From Vespa crabro (Eukaryota; Arthropoda; Insecta; Hymenoptera; Vespidae), in contig NW_025813595.1 in assembly GCF_910589235.1 (NCBI RefSeq), positions 2,542,001 to 2,606,000 on the forward strand: a DNA stretch of 64,000 nt. The letters run 5' to 3'. Each line of letters begins with the position of its first letter. Within the stretch, counting starts at the first letter, position 1. The translations under genes were made by a program, and so were the position numbers. Of this stretch, positions 29,581 through 45,400 are shown piece after piece. Below the pieces are notes generated by a model, which ran no database searches, was not told the DNA's origin, and was given only the letters and a program-made list of their open reading frames with translations.

Positions 29581-31000
29581 AATAATAATAATAAAAGACT
29601 ATAATAATGACTATAAAGAAAATGATAATAAAGATAATAAATATAATAATAAAAAAAATAATAACGATAATAATGATACAAACTATAATAATAATAATAT
29701 CAATTAACATAATAACGATTATAACGTTAATAATAATAACATAAATAACGATAATAACGATTATAACGATAATAATAATACTAATAATAATAATAATAGC
29801 AAGAACGATAAAAAATATAATAACATTCATAACGATAAAAACGATAATAACGAAAATAACGATAATAATAATAACAATAATAACAATAATAACCATAATA
29901 ACGATTTTATAGTAATAAAAATAAAGATAAAATCGATAATAAGGACAATAATAATAGTAATACTAACGATAATAACTATAATATCGATAATGATTATTAC
30001 GAAAATAACGACAATAATAATATTAATATTAACGATACTAAGAATAATAATAATTACATCTATAATAATAATAATAATTATATCGATAATAAGGGTAATT
30101 ATGAATATAGCAGTAATAACGATAAATTATATATAACGACAATAATAATAATAATAAAAACGATAATAACGATAATAATAATAATAATAATAATAAAGAA
30201 AGCATCGGTATTAACGGTTATAAAGATAATAATAATAACAATAATGACGATAATAAAAATAATATTGATAATAACAATAATTATAATTATAATTATAATA
30301 ATAATAATAAAAACGATAATAACAGTAATAATAATAACGATAATAACGAAAATAAAGATATAACGATAATAATAATAACAATTATAAAGATAGTAACAAT
30401 AATATCGATATTAGCGATAACTATAATTACTATGATTACGATAATAACAATGGTAATAATGACCAAAATATCGAAAACAACGATAATAACGATATTAATA
30501 CTAATAAAAATGAAGTAATATCGGTAAAGTGGATAGTAATAATAATAATATGTACGATAATAACGATAATAACGATAGTAATAATAATAATGATAACTAT
30601 AATATCGTTAATAGTAACAACTATAAATTCGATAATAATGGTATTAATGAAAATAACTAGAATAATAATAATACATATAACAATAAAAACGATAATAACA
30701 ATAATAATATTGACATTAATAACGATAATTACGATAATAACGATAGTAATAAAGACTATAATAACGGTAAAAAAGATGATGACGATAATAATAATAATAA
30801 TAATAATATCATCGATAATAAGTATAATTACGGAAAAATCGGTAATAAAGATAATAACAATAATAACGACAAAAATAATAATAATAATAATAACGATACT
30901 AACGATAATAACGATAATAATAATAATAATAATAAAGATAATAATGGGATTAACGATAATAACGATAGTAATAATTACAATAATAACGATAATGATGATA
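29581..31000 (+). repeat. Long direct repeat H, copy 2
   Basis: It carries the same landmark order as 18481-19990 at an offset of about 11.1 kb, including AATAATAATAATAAAAGACT, CAATTAACATAATAACGATT, GATAATAAGGACAATAATAA, ATATCGGTAAAGTGGATAGT (about 30519) and CAACTATAAATTCGATAATA (about 30620). Confidence 0.83.
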
Positions 31001-32769
31001 ATAATAATAATAACGATAATTATAATAACAAAAATTACTATAATAACGATATTAACAATAATAATAATAAGAATTACAAAGATAATAAAGAATTATCGAT
31101 AGTAAATATAACAATTATAACGATAATAATAGTAATGACCATAACAATAATAACGACAATTACGATAATATCGATAATAATATTAACATTATTAACGTTC
31201 ATAACGATAACAGTAATAATAATAATAACATGTATAACGATAAAAACGATAATAACGATAATAACGATAATAACAATAACAACGAAAATAGCGATAATAA
31301 TAATAATTATTATAAAAATAATAATAAGGATTATAACGATCATAACGATAATAATACTAGTAACAGTAACAATAATAATAAATATAATAACGATATTGAG
31401 GATACAAAAGATATTAGAGACAATAGCGATAATAAAAGTAATAATAATAATAACAATAATAACGATAATGACAATAATAGCAATAATACTGATAATAAAG
31501 ATATAAATAAAAATAATAATAATAATAACAATAATAACGCTATTGAAGATAATAATAAAAATAATAATGATAATATCCATAATATCGGTATTAATAATTA
31601 CAATATCAACGATAAAAACAATAATAATATCAATAATAAAAACGATAATAGCGGTAATAATAATAATATCAATCGAAACGCTAATGACGATAATAACGAT
31701 AATGACGAAATTATTGTCGATAATAAAGATAATAATAATAATAATAAAAATATTGATAATAACAATAATAGCGATAATAATGATAATAATTACAATAATA
31801 ATAACTATAATAACGATAATAATAAAAACAATATGAACTATAATACTGATAAATCGATAATATCGATATTGATAATTACAATAATAACAATAATAACGAT
31901 AATAATATAATAACGAAAACAATAATAAGGATAATAACGGAAATAAAGGTAATAATAATAAATATAATAACGATAACAACGATAATAACGATATTAACTA
32001 TTATAACAATAACAATAACATGGATATTACCGAAAATAAAGATAATAATAATATATATAATAACTATAACAATGATAATAACTATTATATCGATAATAAT
32101 AATAATAATATTAAGAATAATAATAATAATAAAACGAAAAAAGATAATAACGAAAATATTAATAACAATAGTAACGTTAATAAAGATAAAAATAGTAATG
32201 GTAAAAACATAATTTACGATAATAGCGATAAGAATGATTATAATAATAATAATAATAGCTATAATCAGGATAAAATCGATAATAATAATAATAAAAGCAT
32301 AGTATAATAACGATAATAATAAAATAAACATAATAGCGATATTAACGATAACAGCAATAACAATAATTATAATAATAACAATTATAACGATATGGAGTAT
32401 TACAATTATCATGATAATAATGTTAAAATCAATAATTTTAATGATAATAATAAATATGATATCAATATTAACAGTATAATATACTAATAATAATAATAAC
32501 TATAGTAATGATAATATCGATTATAATAGTAATAATAATAATAATAATAATAACGATAATAACAATAATAACGATATTAATGATGATAATTATAATAAAG
32601 TTAATAATAAAAATAGTTATAAAAATAACAATAATAATGATAATAACGATAATAACTATAATAAGGAACCAACAATAATAACAATAATAATAATAATAAT
32701 AAAAAAGGTAATAACAATATTAACGATAATAACGATAATAATAATAAGAATTGTAGCGATAATATCGAT

Positions 32770-32950
32770 AAGAATGATAATAATATTAATAATAATATCA
32801 ATGACAACGATTATAACGCTAATTATTAAAAGATTATACCTAAAATAAGGATAATAATGATAGGAACGATAATTATAATAACAATAATAATTATAATGAT
32901 AATAACGAAAAAATAATAATAATAAGACCTATAAGAACGATAATATAAAT
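32770..32950 (+). repeat. Direct repeat J, copy 1 (partner 48310-48480)
   Basis: The shared landmarks are ATATCAATGACAACGATT, TTATACCTAAAATAAGGATA, GAACGATAATTATAATAACA and GACCTATAAGAACGATAATA. TATACCTAAAATAAGG is not a consensus-derived 9-mer, which makes the match specific. Confidence 0.82.
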
Positions 32951-33737
32951 AATAATAGTAGTGATTATAACAATATTAGCAAAAATAACGATAATAACGA
33001 TAACAATATTAACGATAATAACGTTAGTTATAACAATATTAATAACAATAATAACGATAATAAAGATAACAATAATAATCAATAACGATAATGACGATAA
33101 TAACGTTAATAATAATATTAATAACTATAATAATAATAACTATAAAAACGATAATAACCATAATAACGAAAATAACAATGAGAGCGATAATAATAATAAT
33201 AATAATATTAACTAAAATAGCGGTAATAACGGTAAGAACGATATAAATAGTAGTAAAAATAAACGTAATAACCATAATAAGGATAATAACATTCAAGTAA
33301 ATAACGATAATAAAGACAATAATATTAATAATTATAACGATTATAATGATAATAACGATAATTATTGAATCGAAAATAACAACAATAATAATAATAATAA
33401 TAACGTTGATAAGGATAATAACGATATCATCGGTAATAATAATAACAAAAATATAGATAATAACGATAATAACGATAATAACGACATTTAATATATTAAT
33501 AATAACGATAATATCGATAATAATAATAACGATAATGACGACAAAAGTAATAATAATATTAATGGTAATAACGATAATAATGATAATATCGATAATAATT
33601 ATAACGTAAATGACGACGATAATAATAATCATAATAACGATAATAAGGATAAATACGATAACATCGATAATAATAATAGCAACATTAGAAATAATATCAA
33701 TAAAATCGATTATAACCATAATAATAATAACAATAAC

Positions 33738-33738
<1 letters not shown>

Positions 33739-33774
<36 letters not shown>
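33739..33774 (+). repeat. Pure (AAT)n tract
   Basis: About 12 uninterrupted AAT units between AACAATAACAAT and AATAACATTAATAACG. Confidence 0.9.
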
Positions 33775-33777
<3 letters not shown>

Positions 33778-34119
33778 TTAATAACGATAATAACCATAAT
33801 AACGATAATAGCGATATTAATTATAATAATTATAACAAAAATAACGTCAACAACGATAATTATGATAAAAATAATAATAAAAATATCGATAATAATGATT
33901 ATAACGATAATAAATATAAAAACGACAATAATATTGATAATAATAATGAAAATAATGATAAAGTCGATGACGATAATAGCGATAATAGTAGGAGTAGTAA
34001 TATCAATAATAACAATAATAATAATAAAAAAGATAATAACGATAATTATATTTACGATTATAATAAAAATAGTAATAATAATAATAACGATTATAACGAT
34101 AATATCGATAATAACGATG

Positions 34120-34158
<39 letters not shown>
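34120..34158 (+). repeat. Pure (AAT)n tract
   Basis: About 13 uninterrupted AAT units following ATAACGATG. It lies just upstream of a C-segment box (ATAGTGGTTATGTTAAGAAT) at about 34200. Confidence 0.9.
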
Positions 34159-34160
<2 letters not shown>

Positions 34161-34320
34161 AATAAAATTGAAGACAATAATTTGTATGATAACGACAATA
34201 ATAGTGGTTATGTTAAGAATAATAACAATAATAACGATAATATCGAATATGACGATAACAATATTAATGTTAATAACTTCAATAGTAATAATAATAATAA
34301 CGATAATATCGATATTAACG

Positions 34321-34352
<32 letters not shown>

Positions 34353-35220
34353 GATAATAACGATATTTTCGATAATAACGATAATAACGCTAATAACTTT
34401 AATAACAATAATGACGATAGTAACGATTATAATAATAACGATAATAAGGATAATAGTAGTAATATTATTAACGATATTAACGATATTTACAAAAAATAAT
34501 TATAATAATAATAAAGATAACAACGATATTAACGATAATAACGATAATAATAATAATGATAATGAAGACAAAGAATAATTATAAAATATCAATAGTAACA
34601 ATAATAACGATAATTACGATAATATCGATAATAATAATAACGATAGTGACGATTATAATAATAACGATCATATGATTTATGATGATAATAATAAGAAAAA
34701 TAATTATAGTAGTAGTTGAAATAATAACGATAATAAGGGTAATTATAACGACAATAATAACGATATTAACGAAAATAGTTATAACAATAGTAACGAAAAC
34801 AACGATAATTATATTAATAATAATAATAATAATAACGGAAGTAAGTATAATAACGGTGACAAATATAATAACATTAAAAACTATAACTATAATAACGATA
34901 ACAACGATAATAAATATATCTATAATAGCGATAATAAAGACAACAATAATAACAATAATAATATCAATAATAATTATAATAACCATTATAACAATAATGA
35001 CGATAATATTGTTAATAATAAATAAGATAATAACGATAATATCGATAATGATAATAATAATAATAACAGTAATAACGATAATAACGATAATAACGATAAT
35101 AATAATAATAATAATAATAATAACGATAATGACGATAATAATAATAGTAATAATAACAATAATGAAAATAAATACGATAATAACGATAATAACGATAATA
35201 ATATTACTAATAACGACATT

Positions 35221-35580
35221 AATAACTATAAAAAATATAATAACGAAATGGCATTAACGATACAGGCGACAATAGTAGTAATAGTAATAACAATAATAAG
35301 GATAATAACGGCAATAAAAATAATAATAATAAAGATATTAACGATATAATCGAAAATAATGATATAAGCTATAAGAATAATAATAATAAGAACAATTACA
35401 ACGATAAAAAAGAAAATAAACATAATAACTGTAACGATAACACCACAATAATTTTAACAATAATAATAACTATAATAACGATAACAACAATAATAACAAT
35501 GATTAACGACATCAATTATAACGATATAACGTTAATTTCGATATTAATAATAGCAATATTAAAGATAACAAAGATAATAA
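35221..35580 (+). repeat. ~390-bp higher-order unit A, copy at 35.2 kb
   Basis: It carries the unit A landmarks in order: GAAATGGCATTAACGATAC, GACAATAGTAGTAATAGTAA, CGGCAATAAAAATAATAATA, GATATAATCGAAAATAATG, TAAGAATAATAATAATAAGA, AACATAATAACTGTAACG, and GTTAATTTCGATATTAATAA. A second tandem opening is not evident here. Confidence 0.8.
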
Positions 35581-37548
35581 TAATAACAATATTAATGATA
35601 ATAACAATTATAGTAATATTAATAATAATGAAATTAACGATAACGACAATAATAATAATAATAATATTAACAACGATTATAAGAATAATAACGATACCAT
35701 CGAGAATAATAGTAACAATAATATCGATAATAGCGATAAAAACGATAATAACATTATTAATAATAATAAGAATAAAGATAATATCGATAATATGTGTAAT
35801 AATAATAAAGTTTATAACGATAATAACGACAATAACGATCATAAGAATAACAAATGTAACGATAATAATGAATATAACGATAAAGACGATAATAACGACA
35901 ATAGTAATAATAATAATAACAATTACAATAATAACGCTAATAACTATAATATTGTGAACAATAATAACGATCATAACGTTAATAACAATTATAATCATAG
36001 CAATAATAGCGATAACATTGATAATAACAATAATCCTAATAATAACGATAATAGTGGTAATAACGATGATAATAATAACAATAATGACGATAATAAGGAT
36101 AATAACGGTAATAACGATAATAATAATAATAAAAATAACGATATTTACGAAAATAAGGATAATAATAATAACAATATTAACAATAATACCCATATTAATA
36201 ATAAAAAGAATAAAAAGACAGTAAAAATAATAATAATAGTAATACTAATATTAATAACGTTATAAACGATAATAACGATAATAATACTAACGGTAATAAC
36301 GATAATAACGATAATACGGATTATAATACTAACAATAAAATAGATAGTAAGGATATTAAAAGTAACAATAATAAAATTAAATACGATAATAACGACAATA
36401 ATAATAATAATAATAACCATAATAATGATAATAAAGTTATTAATAATAATAGTAATAATAATATTAATAACGATAATAACGGTTATAATGTTAATAACTA
36501 TAATAACGATATTAACAATAAGAATAATAATAATAGAGATATTAAAGTTATTAACGATAATAATAATAATAATAATAACAATAGTAACGAAAATGACGAC
36601 AAAAACGAAAATAAAAATAACGATAATAACAATAATAGTAATATAAATAATACCTATAGTAACAATAATAACGATAATGGCAATAAGAATAATTATAATA
36701 ATAACGATTATAACGATAATTACGTTAATAACGATAATAATAATAAAATTAATAACGAAAATTACGATAATAACAAAAATAATAATAGCATTAATAACGA
36801 TAATAATGATAATAATAATAATAATAGTTATAACAATGCTAAGGATATTAACGATAATAACGATAATGCTAATATCGATGACAACGACAAAAATAATATT
36901 AATATAATTAATAACGATAATAAGGATAATAACGATAACAACGATATAATCAATAATAATAATAATAATGATAATAACTATAATAACGAAAAAACACTAA
37001 TAACGATAGGAAAAGGAACGATAATAACGATATAAGAATAATAATAATTACAATAATAACGATAACAACGACAAAAGCGATAAAAACAATAATAATAATA
37101 ACGAAAGTAAGGATAGTAACGTGCTAACGATAATAATAATAACAATAATAAGGATAAGAACAATAATAATGATGAAGTAAATAAAGATTTTAACGTTGAC
37201 AACGATAATAATAATAACAATAATAAAGATAATTACGATTATAAGGATTATAATAATAACGATAATAACGAAATTACTAATAATAATAAGAACGATAATG
37301 AAGATAAAACGATAAAAGTGATAATAACTATAATAACAAAAATAACAATTAAATAATAGTAATAATAGATATATTAACGATATTAACGATAATAACAATA
37401 ACGATAGTAACGATAATATCGATAATACTAATAACAATATTATTGATAATATCGATAATAATAATAATATTAGCGATAATATCGATAATAACAATAATGA
37501 CGATAATAATAATAATAATAATATTAACATTAATAACAATAAGAAAGA

Positions 37549-38660
37549 TAATAAGGATAGTAATAAATACGATAAATAAGATAATATCGATAATAATATT
37601 AACAATATTAACGGTAATATGGATAATAATAATAACATATTAACGATAATATCTATAAAAATAATAATAATCATAATAACGATAATTATGATAATAACGA
37701 TAATAACGATATTCACGATAATAATAATTACAATTATAACGATAATAAAGACAATAATGATCATAAGAAAATAATTATAATAATAATAATACTAAAAACG
37801 ATAAAGATGATAATAATACTTACAATAATAAGGATAATAACAATAATAACGATAATAACTATAATAAAATTAATAACTATATTTACGTTAACAACGATAA
37901 GGATATTAGGAATAATTGCGATAATAACTGTAATTACGTTAATAATAATAATAACATTAATAACGATATTAGAACAATAATAACAATAGCAATACCATTA
38001 GTAAACATTACAACGAAAATAACGAAAATGACGATGACATAATAACGATTATTACAATAATAACAAAAATAATAAAAACGATAGTATCGTTAATAGTAAT
38101 ATTCATAATACCTTAAAAAGGATAATAAATTTAATAATAAAGAAAATAATAACGATAATAACGATATTATCGGTATAATTATAACAATAATATCGATAAT
38201 TACGTTATAGGAGGTAATAATAATAACAATAATAACGATAATACTAATAACCATAATAAAGATAATAATAATAATAATAATAACTATAATAACGATACTA
38301 ACGATAATAACGATAAGAACAAAATTAACGATAATAATAAGATTTATAAAAATAATAATATTTATAATAATGACATGAACGATTAGAACTATAATATTAA
38401 TAACAATAATAACAAAAATAACGTAAATAACTAAAAAAAATGATTTAAATAAGATATTAACGATAATAAATAGAATAACAGTAATAACGATAATAACGAC
38501 AATAATAATATAAATATATACGATAATGACGCTAATAATAATAATAATAATAACGATAATAATGATAATAATAAATACGATAAAGTCGATATTATCGATA
38601 ATAATATTAACAATATTAATGATAATATCGATAATAAAAATAACATTATTAACGATAATA
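37549..38660 (+). repeat. Long direct repeat F, copy 2
   Basis: This is the direct-orientation partner of 469-1480, with the same ordered landmarks, including the TATTTACGTTAACAACG box at about 37880 and the A8/GATTTAAATAAG box at about 38432-38455. The copy is roughly 100 bp longer, so insertions or deletions have accumulated between the landmarks. Confidence 0.85.
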
Positions 38661-40554
38661 AGGATAATAATGATAACATCGATAATAATAATTACAATAA
38701 TGATGATAATAACTATATTAATCATAATAATAATAATAATGATGTCTACGATAATGAATAATAGTAATAATAACTGTAACGATAATAACGATAATAACGA
38801 TAATATTGATAACAACGATAATAATGATAATGACAATAATAATACAAATAAAAATAAAGATAAGAACATTATTAACGTAAATGACGATATTAATAATAAT
38901 AATAATAACGATAATAACCATTATAATGGTAATAACGATAATAACGGTAATAACGAGTATAAAAATAACGTTAATAACGATAATAGTATAATAATATTAA
39001 CGATAATAACGATAATAACGATAATAATAATAGTAATAATAATATAGATAACAAGGATATTAACCTTAATATCGATAATAATAATAACAATAACAACGAT
39101 TATGACGATAAAAATTAAAATAACGATAATAAAGATAATAACAAGAATAATAATAGTTATAATAAGGAGAATAATGATACTAAAAATTTTAACGATAATC
39201 ATAATAACTATAATAACGATAATAACGATAATAAATTTAGTAGTAATAACAATTATAATAGTAATAACAATAAAAACGATTTTAACGGTAATAATAATAA
39301 CGATAATAACGATAATATCGATAATAAAAAAAACAATATTAACGATAATATCGATATAAATAATAATAACAATTACGATTATGACGATAATAACGATAAT
39401 AACGATTATAATAATAACGATAGTAACAATAATTGTATTATTAATAATAACAACAATAACGATAATACCGATAATAATAATAATAATAATAAAGATAATA
39501 ACGATATTAACAACAATAACGATAATAATGATAACAACAATAAATACAAAAATAATAATAATAATAATATTAATAACGATAATAATGATAATAACGATAA
39601 TAGCGATTTTAATTATAATAATAATGGCGAAAATAACGTCAACAACCATAATTATGATAATAATAATAATAATAAAAATATCGATAATAATGATTATAAC
39701 GATAATAACTATAAAAACGACAATAATATTGATAATAATAATGAAAAAAATAATAAAGTCGATAACGATAATAGCGATAATAGTAGGAGTAGTAATATCA
39801 ATATTAACAATAATAATGACAATACAGATAATAACGATAATTATAATTACGATTATAATGAAAATAGTAATAATAATAATAACGATAATAATAATAAAAT
39901 TTATAACGCCAATTATGATAACAACGAAAATAATAACATTAATAATAACTATAATTACGATAATAACGATAATAATTGTAGCAGTAATAATAATAATAAC
40001 GATAATAAAGTTAATAACGAAAATAACGATTATAATAATAACGATAATATCAATTATATCGATAATTATAAGAACACTACTAACGATAATAACGATAAAA
40101 ATAATAATAATAAATATAGTAACGAAATTAACGATAATAACGATAATAACGATATTAACGATATTAACGATAATAATAATAGTAATAATAAAGATGATAG
40201 TGACATTAACAATAATAATAATATTAATATTAATAATAATAACAAAAATAACGATATTAAAGACAAAAATAATAGTAATAATTACAATAATAACAATAAT
40301 AACGATAATGTTGTTAGCGATAATAATAATAATAACGACAATGATTATAATAATATCAACAATTCTAACGATAAGAACGATAATAATAATAGTAATTGTA
40401 ATAATAATAGCAATAATAACGATAATATAAGTAATTATAATAACAATAATAACGACAATAATGATAATATCGAATAACAATAATAATAATCATAAGGATA
40501 ATAACGAAAATTACGATAATACTGATAATAACAATAATAATGGTAACGATAATA

Positions 40555-40970
40555 ACGTAATAGTAATAATAGTAATTACGATTATAAAGATAATATCGAT
40601 AATAATAATAATTATTATAATTAATATAATATCGATATAAACGATAAACACAATAATATTAATAAAAACAATAAAGATAATAACGAAAATACTAATAAAA
40701 ATAATAACAATAAAATGGGTAATAACAATAATAATAATAACATTATTAACGATAATAATGATTATAAAGATAATGCTAATAACGAAAATAATAATACCAA
40801 CGATAATAATAATATTAATATTAACCATAATAACAATAATAACGATAATAATAACAACATTAATATCGATAATAACTTTTATTACGATAATAATAATACT
40901 AATAATAACAATAAAAACAATAATAACGATAAAAAATATAATAACATTAATAACGACAATAAAGGTATTA
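40555..40970 (+). repeat. Long direct repeat H, partial copy 4
   Basis: The stretch AGTAATTACGATTATAAAGA, then a TATAATTAATATAATATCG box and AATATTAATAAAAACAATAA aligns with about 29415-29540. It is followed by an ATAACGATAAAAAATATAAT box shared with copies 2 and 3. The match is shorter and more diverged than among copies 1-3. Confidence 0.65.
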
Positions 40971-41924
40971 ACGAAAATAAAGATAATAATAATAACAATA
41001 ATATCAGTAATAACGCTAGGAACAATAATAACGAAAACAATAATAATAAAAATAAATATGATAACTATGTTAACGATTATAAATATAATAATAATAACAA
41101 TAATAACTATAATAACGAAAATAATGTTTATAATAATAACATTAATATTGATAATAAAGATAAGAATGATAATTATAATAACACTAATAACGATAATAGC
41201 GATAATAACGATCATAATAATAATAACAGTAAAAATATTAATAATAATAATAATAACAATAATATCGATAATAATGATAATAACAATAATAAAGACAATA
41301 AAAATAATATTAAGTACGATAATAACGGTAATAAAGTGAATAATGGTAATAACGATAATAGCGATGATAATAATAACGATAACTATTCACGATAACGACA
41401 TTCACGATAATTATAATTACAATAATAACGATAATAACGATAATAATGGTAACAAGGAAAATAATTATAATAATAATATCAATAGAAACGATAAAAATGG
41501 TAATACGATAATAACGATAATAACGTTAATAACGATATTAACCATATTAAAATTAATAAATATATTTACTTTAATAACGATAATAATATCAGCAATAATA
41601 GCGATAATAACGACAATAACGTTAACAATAATATTAACATTATTGACGATATTATGGATGATAATGATAATAAAAATAACGATAATGACAATAATAATAA
41701 TAATAGTAATAACGATAATACTTATAATAACGGTAATAATGATAACAATGATAAAGGCTATAATGATAATAATAATAATAAAGATAATAGCAATGATAAT
41801 AGTAGTAATTAATATCTATTATAACGAAAATAACGATAATAACGATAACAATACTAACGATTATTACTATAATAACTAAAATAATAAAAACGATAGAAAC
41901 GAGAATAGTAATAATAATAATACC

Positions 41925-42177
41925 GATAAAAACGATAATAAATTTAATAATAATAAAAATAATAACGATATTATGATATTAACGATATAAACGATGATAA
42001 AACATAAAAATACGAAAATAACAATAATAACAATAACAATAATAACGATAATAACTACAATAATTATAACATTAACAACGATAATAAAAATAATAACGAT
42101 AATAACGATAATAACGATAAAACGATAATAACGATAATAATAAAAATAGTAATAATAACAATAATAACGATAATAAC
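41925..42177 (+). repeat. ~253-bp local tandem duplication, first copy
   Basis: GATAAAAACGATAATAAATT opens both copies. It is followed by TATGATATTAACGATATAAA, GATGATAAAAC, TACGAAAATAAC and AACTACAATAATTATAAC in the same order. The offset to the second copy is 253 bp. A more distant relative lies at about 12520-12620. Confidence 0.88.
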
Positions 42178-42400
42178 GATAAAAACGATAATAAATTTAA
42201 TAATAATAAAAATAATAACGATAGTATGATATTAACGATATAAAAGATGATAAAACCTAAAACTACGAAAATAACGATAATAACTATAACAATAATAACG
42301 ATAATAACTACAATAATTATAACAATAATAACGATAATAACGATAAAATCGATAATAACGTAATAACAACGATAACAACAATAATAACGACAATAACGAT
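42178..42400 (+). repeat. ~253-bp local tandem duplication, second copy
   Basis: This is the second copy of the unit at 41925. Differences include ATATTATGATATT versus ATAGTATGATATT, and AACATAAAAATACG versus AACCTAAAACTACG. The end is less clear because the sequence drops back to plain consensus repeat. Confidence 0.83.
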
Positions 42401-45400
42401 AATTATAATAATAACGATAATAATAATAATAACGATAATTATAAAAATAATAATAATAACGATATTAACGATAATAGTACGTGTAATAATAATACTAATA
42501 ACAATAATAACGATAATATCGATTATAATAATAACTATAATAAAGATAATAACGATATTAATAATAATATAATAACAAAAATAACGACAATTCCGATAAT
42601 AATAATAATAATAATAATAACGAAAATATGAATAATATTGACTACAACGATAATAATAATAACAATAATAATAATGACGTAAATAATGATAATAACTATA
42701 ATAACGATAATAACATTAATAACAGTAATAATAATATCAATAATAACGTTAATGATGATAATAAAGATAATAACCATAATAACGATAATAACAATGAAAT
42801 TAATAGTAAAAATAGAGATGTTAACGTTATTAACGAAAATAACGATAATAATAACAACAAAAATAATGATATATTCGATATTAACTACAATAATAATAAT
42901 AATATTAACGTAAATATAGACAATTACTACATCAAAGCTAATAATTGTAACAATAATAACCATAAAGCGATATAAACGATAATAACAATAATTATAATGA
43001 TAGTAAGAATAATAATAATAATAATAATAATAACAATAATAACGATAATAACAATAATAAAAAAGAGAATAATAACGATAATAATCATAATACCGATAAT
43101 AATAATAATAATATAGATTTCAACGTTATTAACAATTATAATAATAACATTAATAACGATAATAACATTATCAACGATAATAACAATAATGACCTTAATA
43201 ATAATTTTCATAATAAAGATATTATCGATGAGGACAACAATAATAATTATAACAATAGTAATAATAATAATGATCATAGTAACGATAATATCTATAATAA
43301 CGAGAATAATAATAACGATTGTAACAATAATATCGAAAATTTTAATAAGAATATTATTGGTAACTTCGATAATAATAATAATAATAATAACAGTAATAAT
43401 GATAATAACGATAATAACAATGTTAACGATAATAATAATAACGAAAATAACGATAATAATGATATTAACGATAATAATAATAATAATAATATCGATAATA
43501 ACGATAATAACAATAATAACGATAATACCGATAATAACGAAAATAAATTAATAATAATGACGATAGTAACGCTTATAACGGTAATAATAATAATAACAAT
43601 ATCGACAATAATGTTAAAGAGATAATAACGATAATAATAATAATAATAATAGTAATAATATTAACGTTTATTACGATAACAACGATAATAATAATAGAAA
43701 TTATAACAATAATAGCAATAAAAGCGATTATAACGATATTAATAAATACGATAATATCGATAATTTCGATAAAAATTATAACAATATTAACGCTTGTATC
43801 GAAAAAAATAAATACAATCATAATAACGATAATAATAACATTATTATTATTAACAATAATAACAATAGTAATAATAAAGATAATAACAATAATAACGATT
43901 ATAGTGATAATAATTTTAATAATATTAATAATATTAACAATAATAACGATAATAATGATAATTATTTTAATCGAAATATTAATAACTATAATAACGATAC
44001 TTCCGAATATAATAATACCGATAATAACACAATAGTTATAATAATAACAACTATAATAACGATAATATCGATTATAGTAATAACAATAAAATCGAAAATA
44101 ACGATATTAATAATAACAATAATAGCAATAATAACGTGAATAAAAATTATAGTATGTACGTTAATAACGATAAGAAAGAGATTAACGGTAATAACGATAA
44201 TAACGGTAATAATAATAATAATAAGAATAATAACAATAACAACAAAAAGACGATAATAGTAATATTAATAATAAGGAATACTAGGATAATAACGATAACA
44301 AACTATTCTAATAATATTAATAACAATAAAGATAGTAACGATATGAACGATATTAACGATAATAGCAATAATAAAAAAAATAATTATACGATAATAACGA
44401 TTATAGTAATAATAATAATATCGATAGTAACAAAAGTTTCGATAATGGTGATAATAATAATAATAATAATAAAATTAATAAATATATTAAAGATAACAAC
44501 GATATTAATGGTAATAACAATAATAATTACAATAATAATAACAATAATAACGATGATAACAACAATAATGATACCAATGATAATATCAATATTAATAATA
44601 ATAACGAAAATAAGAATAGTCACGGTGACAACTATAATAATAATAACAGTAATAGTAATAATAAAAATAATAACAACGATAATATTGATAATAACGATAA
44701 TATTAATACGATAATAACGACAATACTAATAATAGTAACAACGATAACAGCGATAATAACGAATATAATAATAATAATAATAAAGATAATAACGATATTA
44801 ACGACAAAAACGATAATAATGATAACAACAATCAATATAAAAAGAATAATAACAATAACAATGATAATAACAATAATAATGAGAACTATAATAAAGATAA
44901 TAAAGATAATAAAGATAATAACGATAATTATCATAATAATAATAACTGTATTAACGATAATAACGATAGAAATAAATACAATAATAACGTTAATGACGAA
45001 AGTAATGAGAATAACGATAATTATAATATCAATAATTACTATATTAACGATACTAACAATAATAATAAGAAGAATTAAACGATAATAAAGAAATAACGAT
45101 AATAATAATAACAATTATAACTATAATAATAATATTAATATTAAGAATAATAGCGATAATTACGATCATAATAAAAGTATTAATAATGATGATAAGAATA
45201 ATATCGATAACATCGATAATAGCAATATCAAAAATATCGATAATAACTATAATAACGATAAGAATAAAATGATAGTATCGATAATAACGATAACAAACAT
45301 TATAACGTTAGTAATAATAACAATTATAAACATAATAAATGTAATGACGATAACAATAATAACGACAATTACGATATTAACGATAATAATATTAAAGATA

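Noticed and set aside
38921..40480. Apparent 519-codon hydrophobic protein, minus strand
   Set aside because: It has uniform Ile/Val low-complexity composition with no domain, and the opposite strand is equally open as an Ile/Thr frame. It would look like a membrane protein only because ATT and ATC triplets encode Ile.
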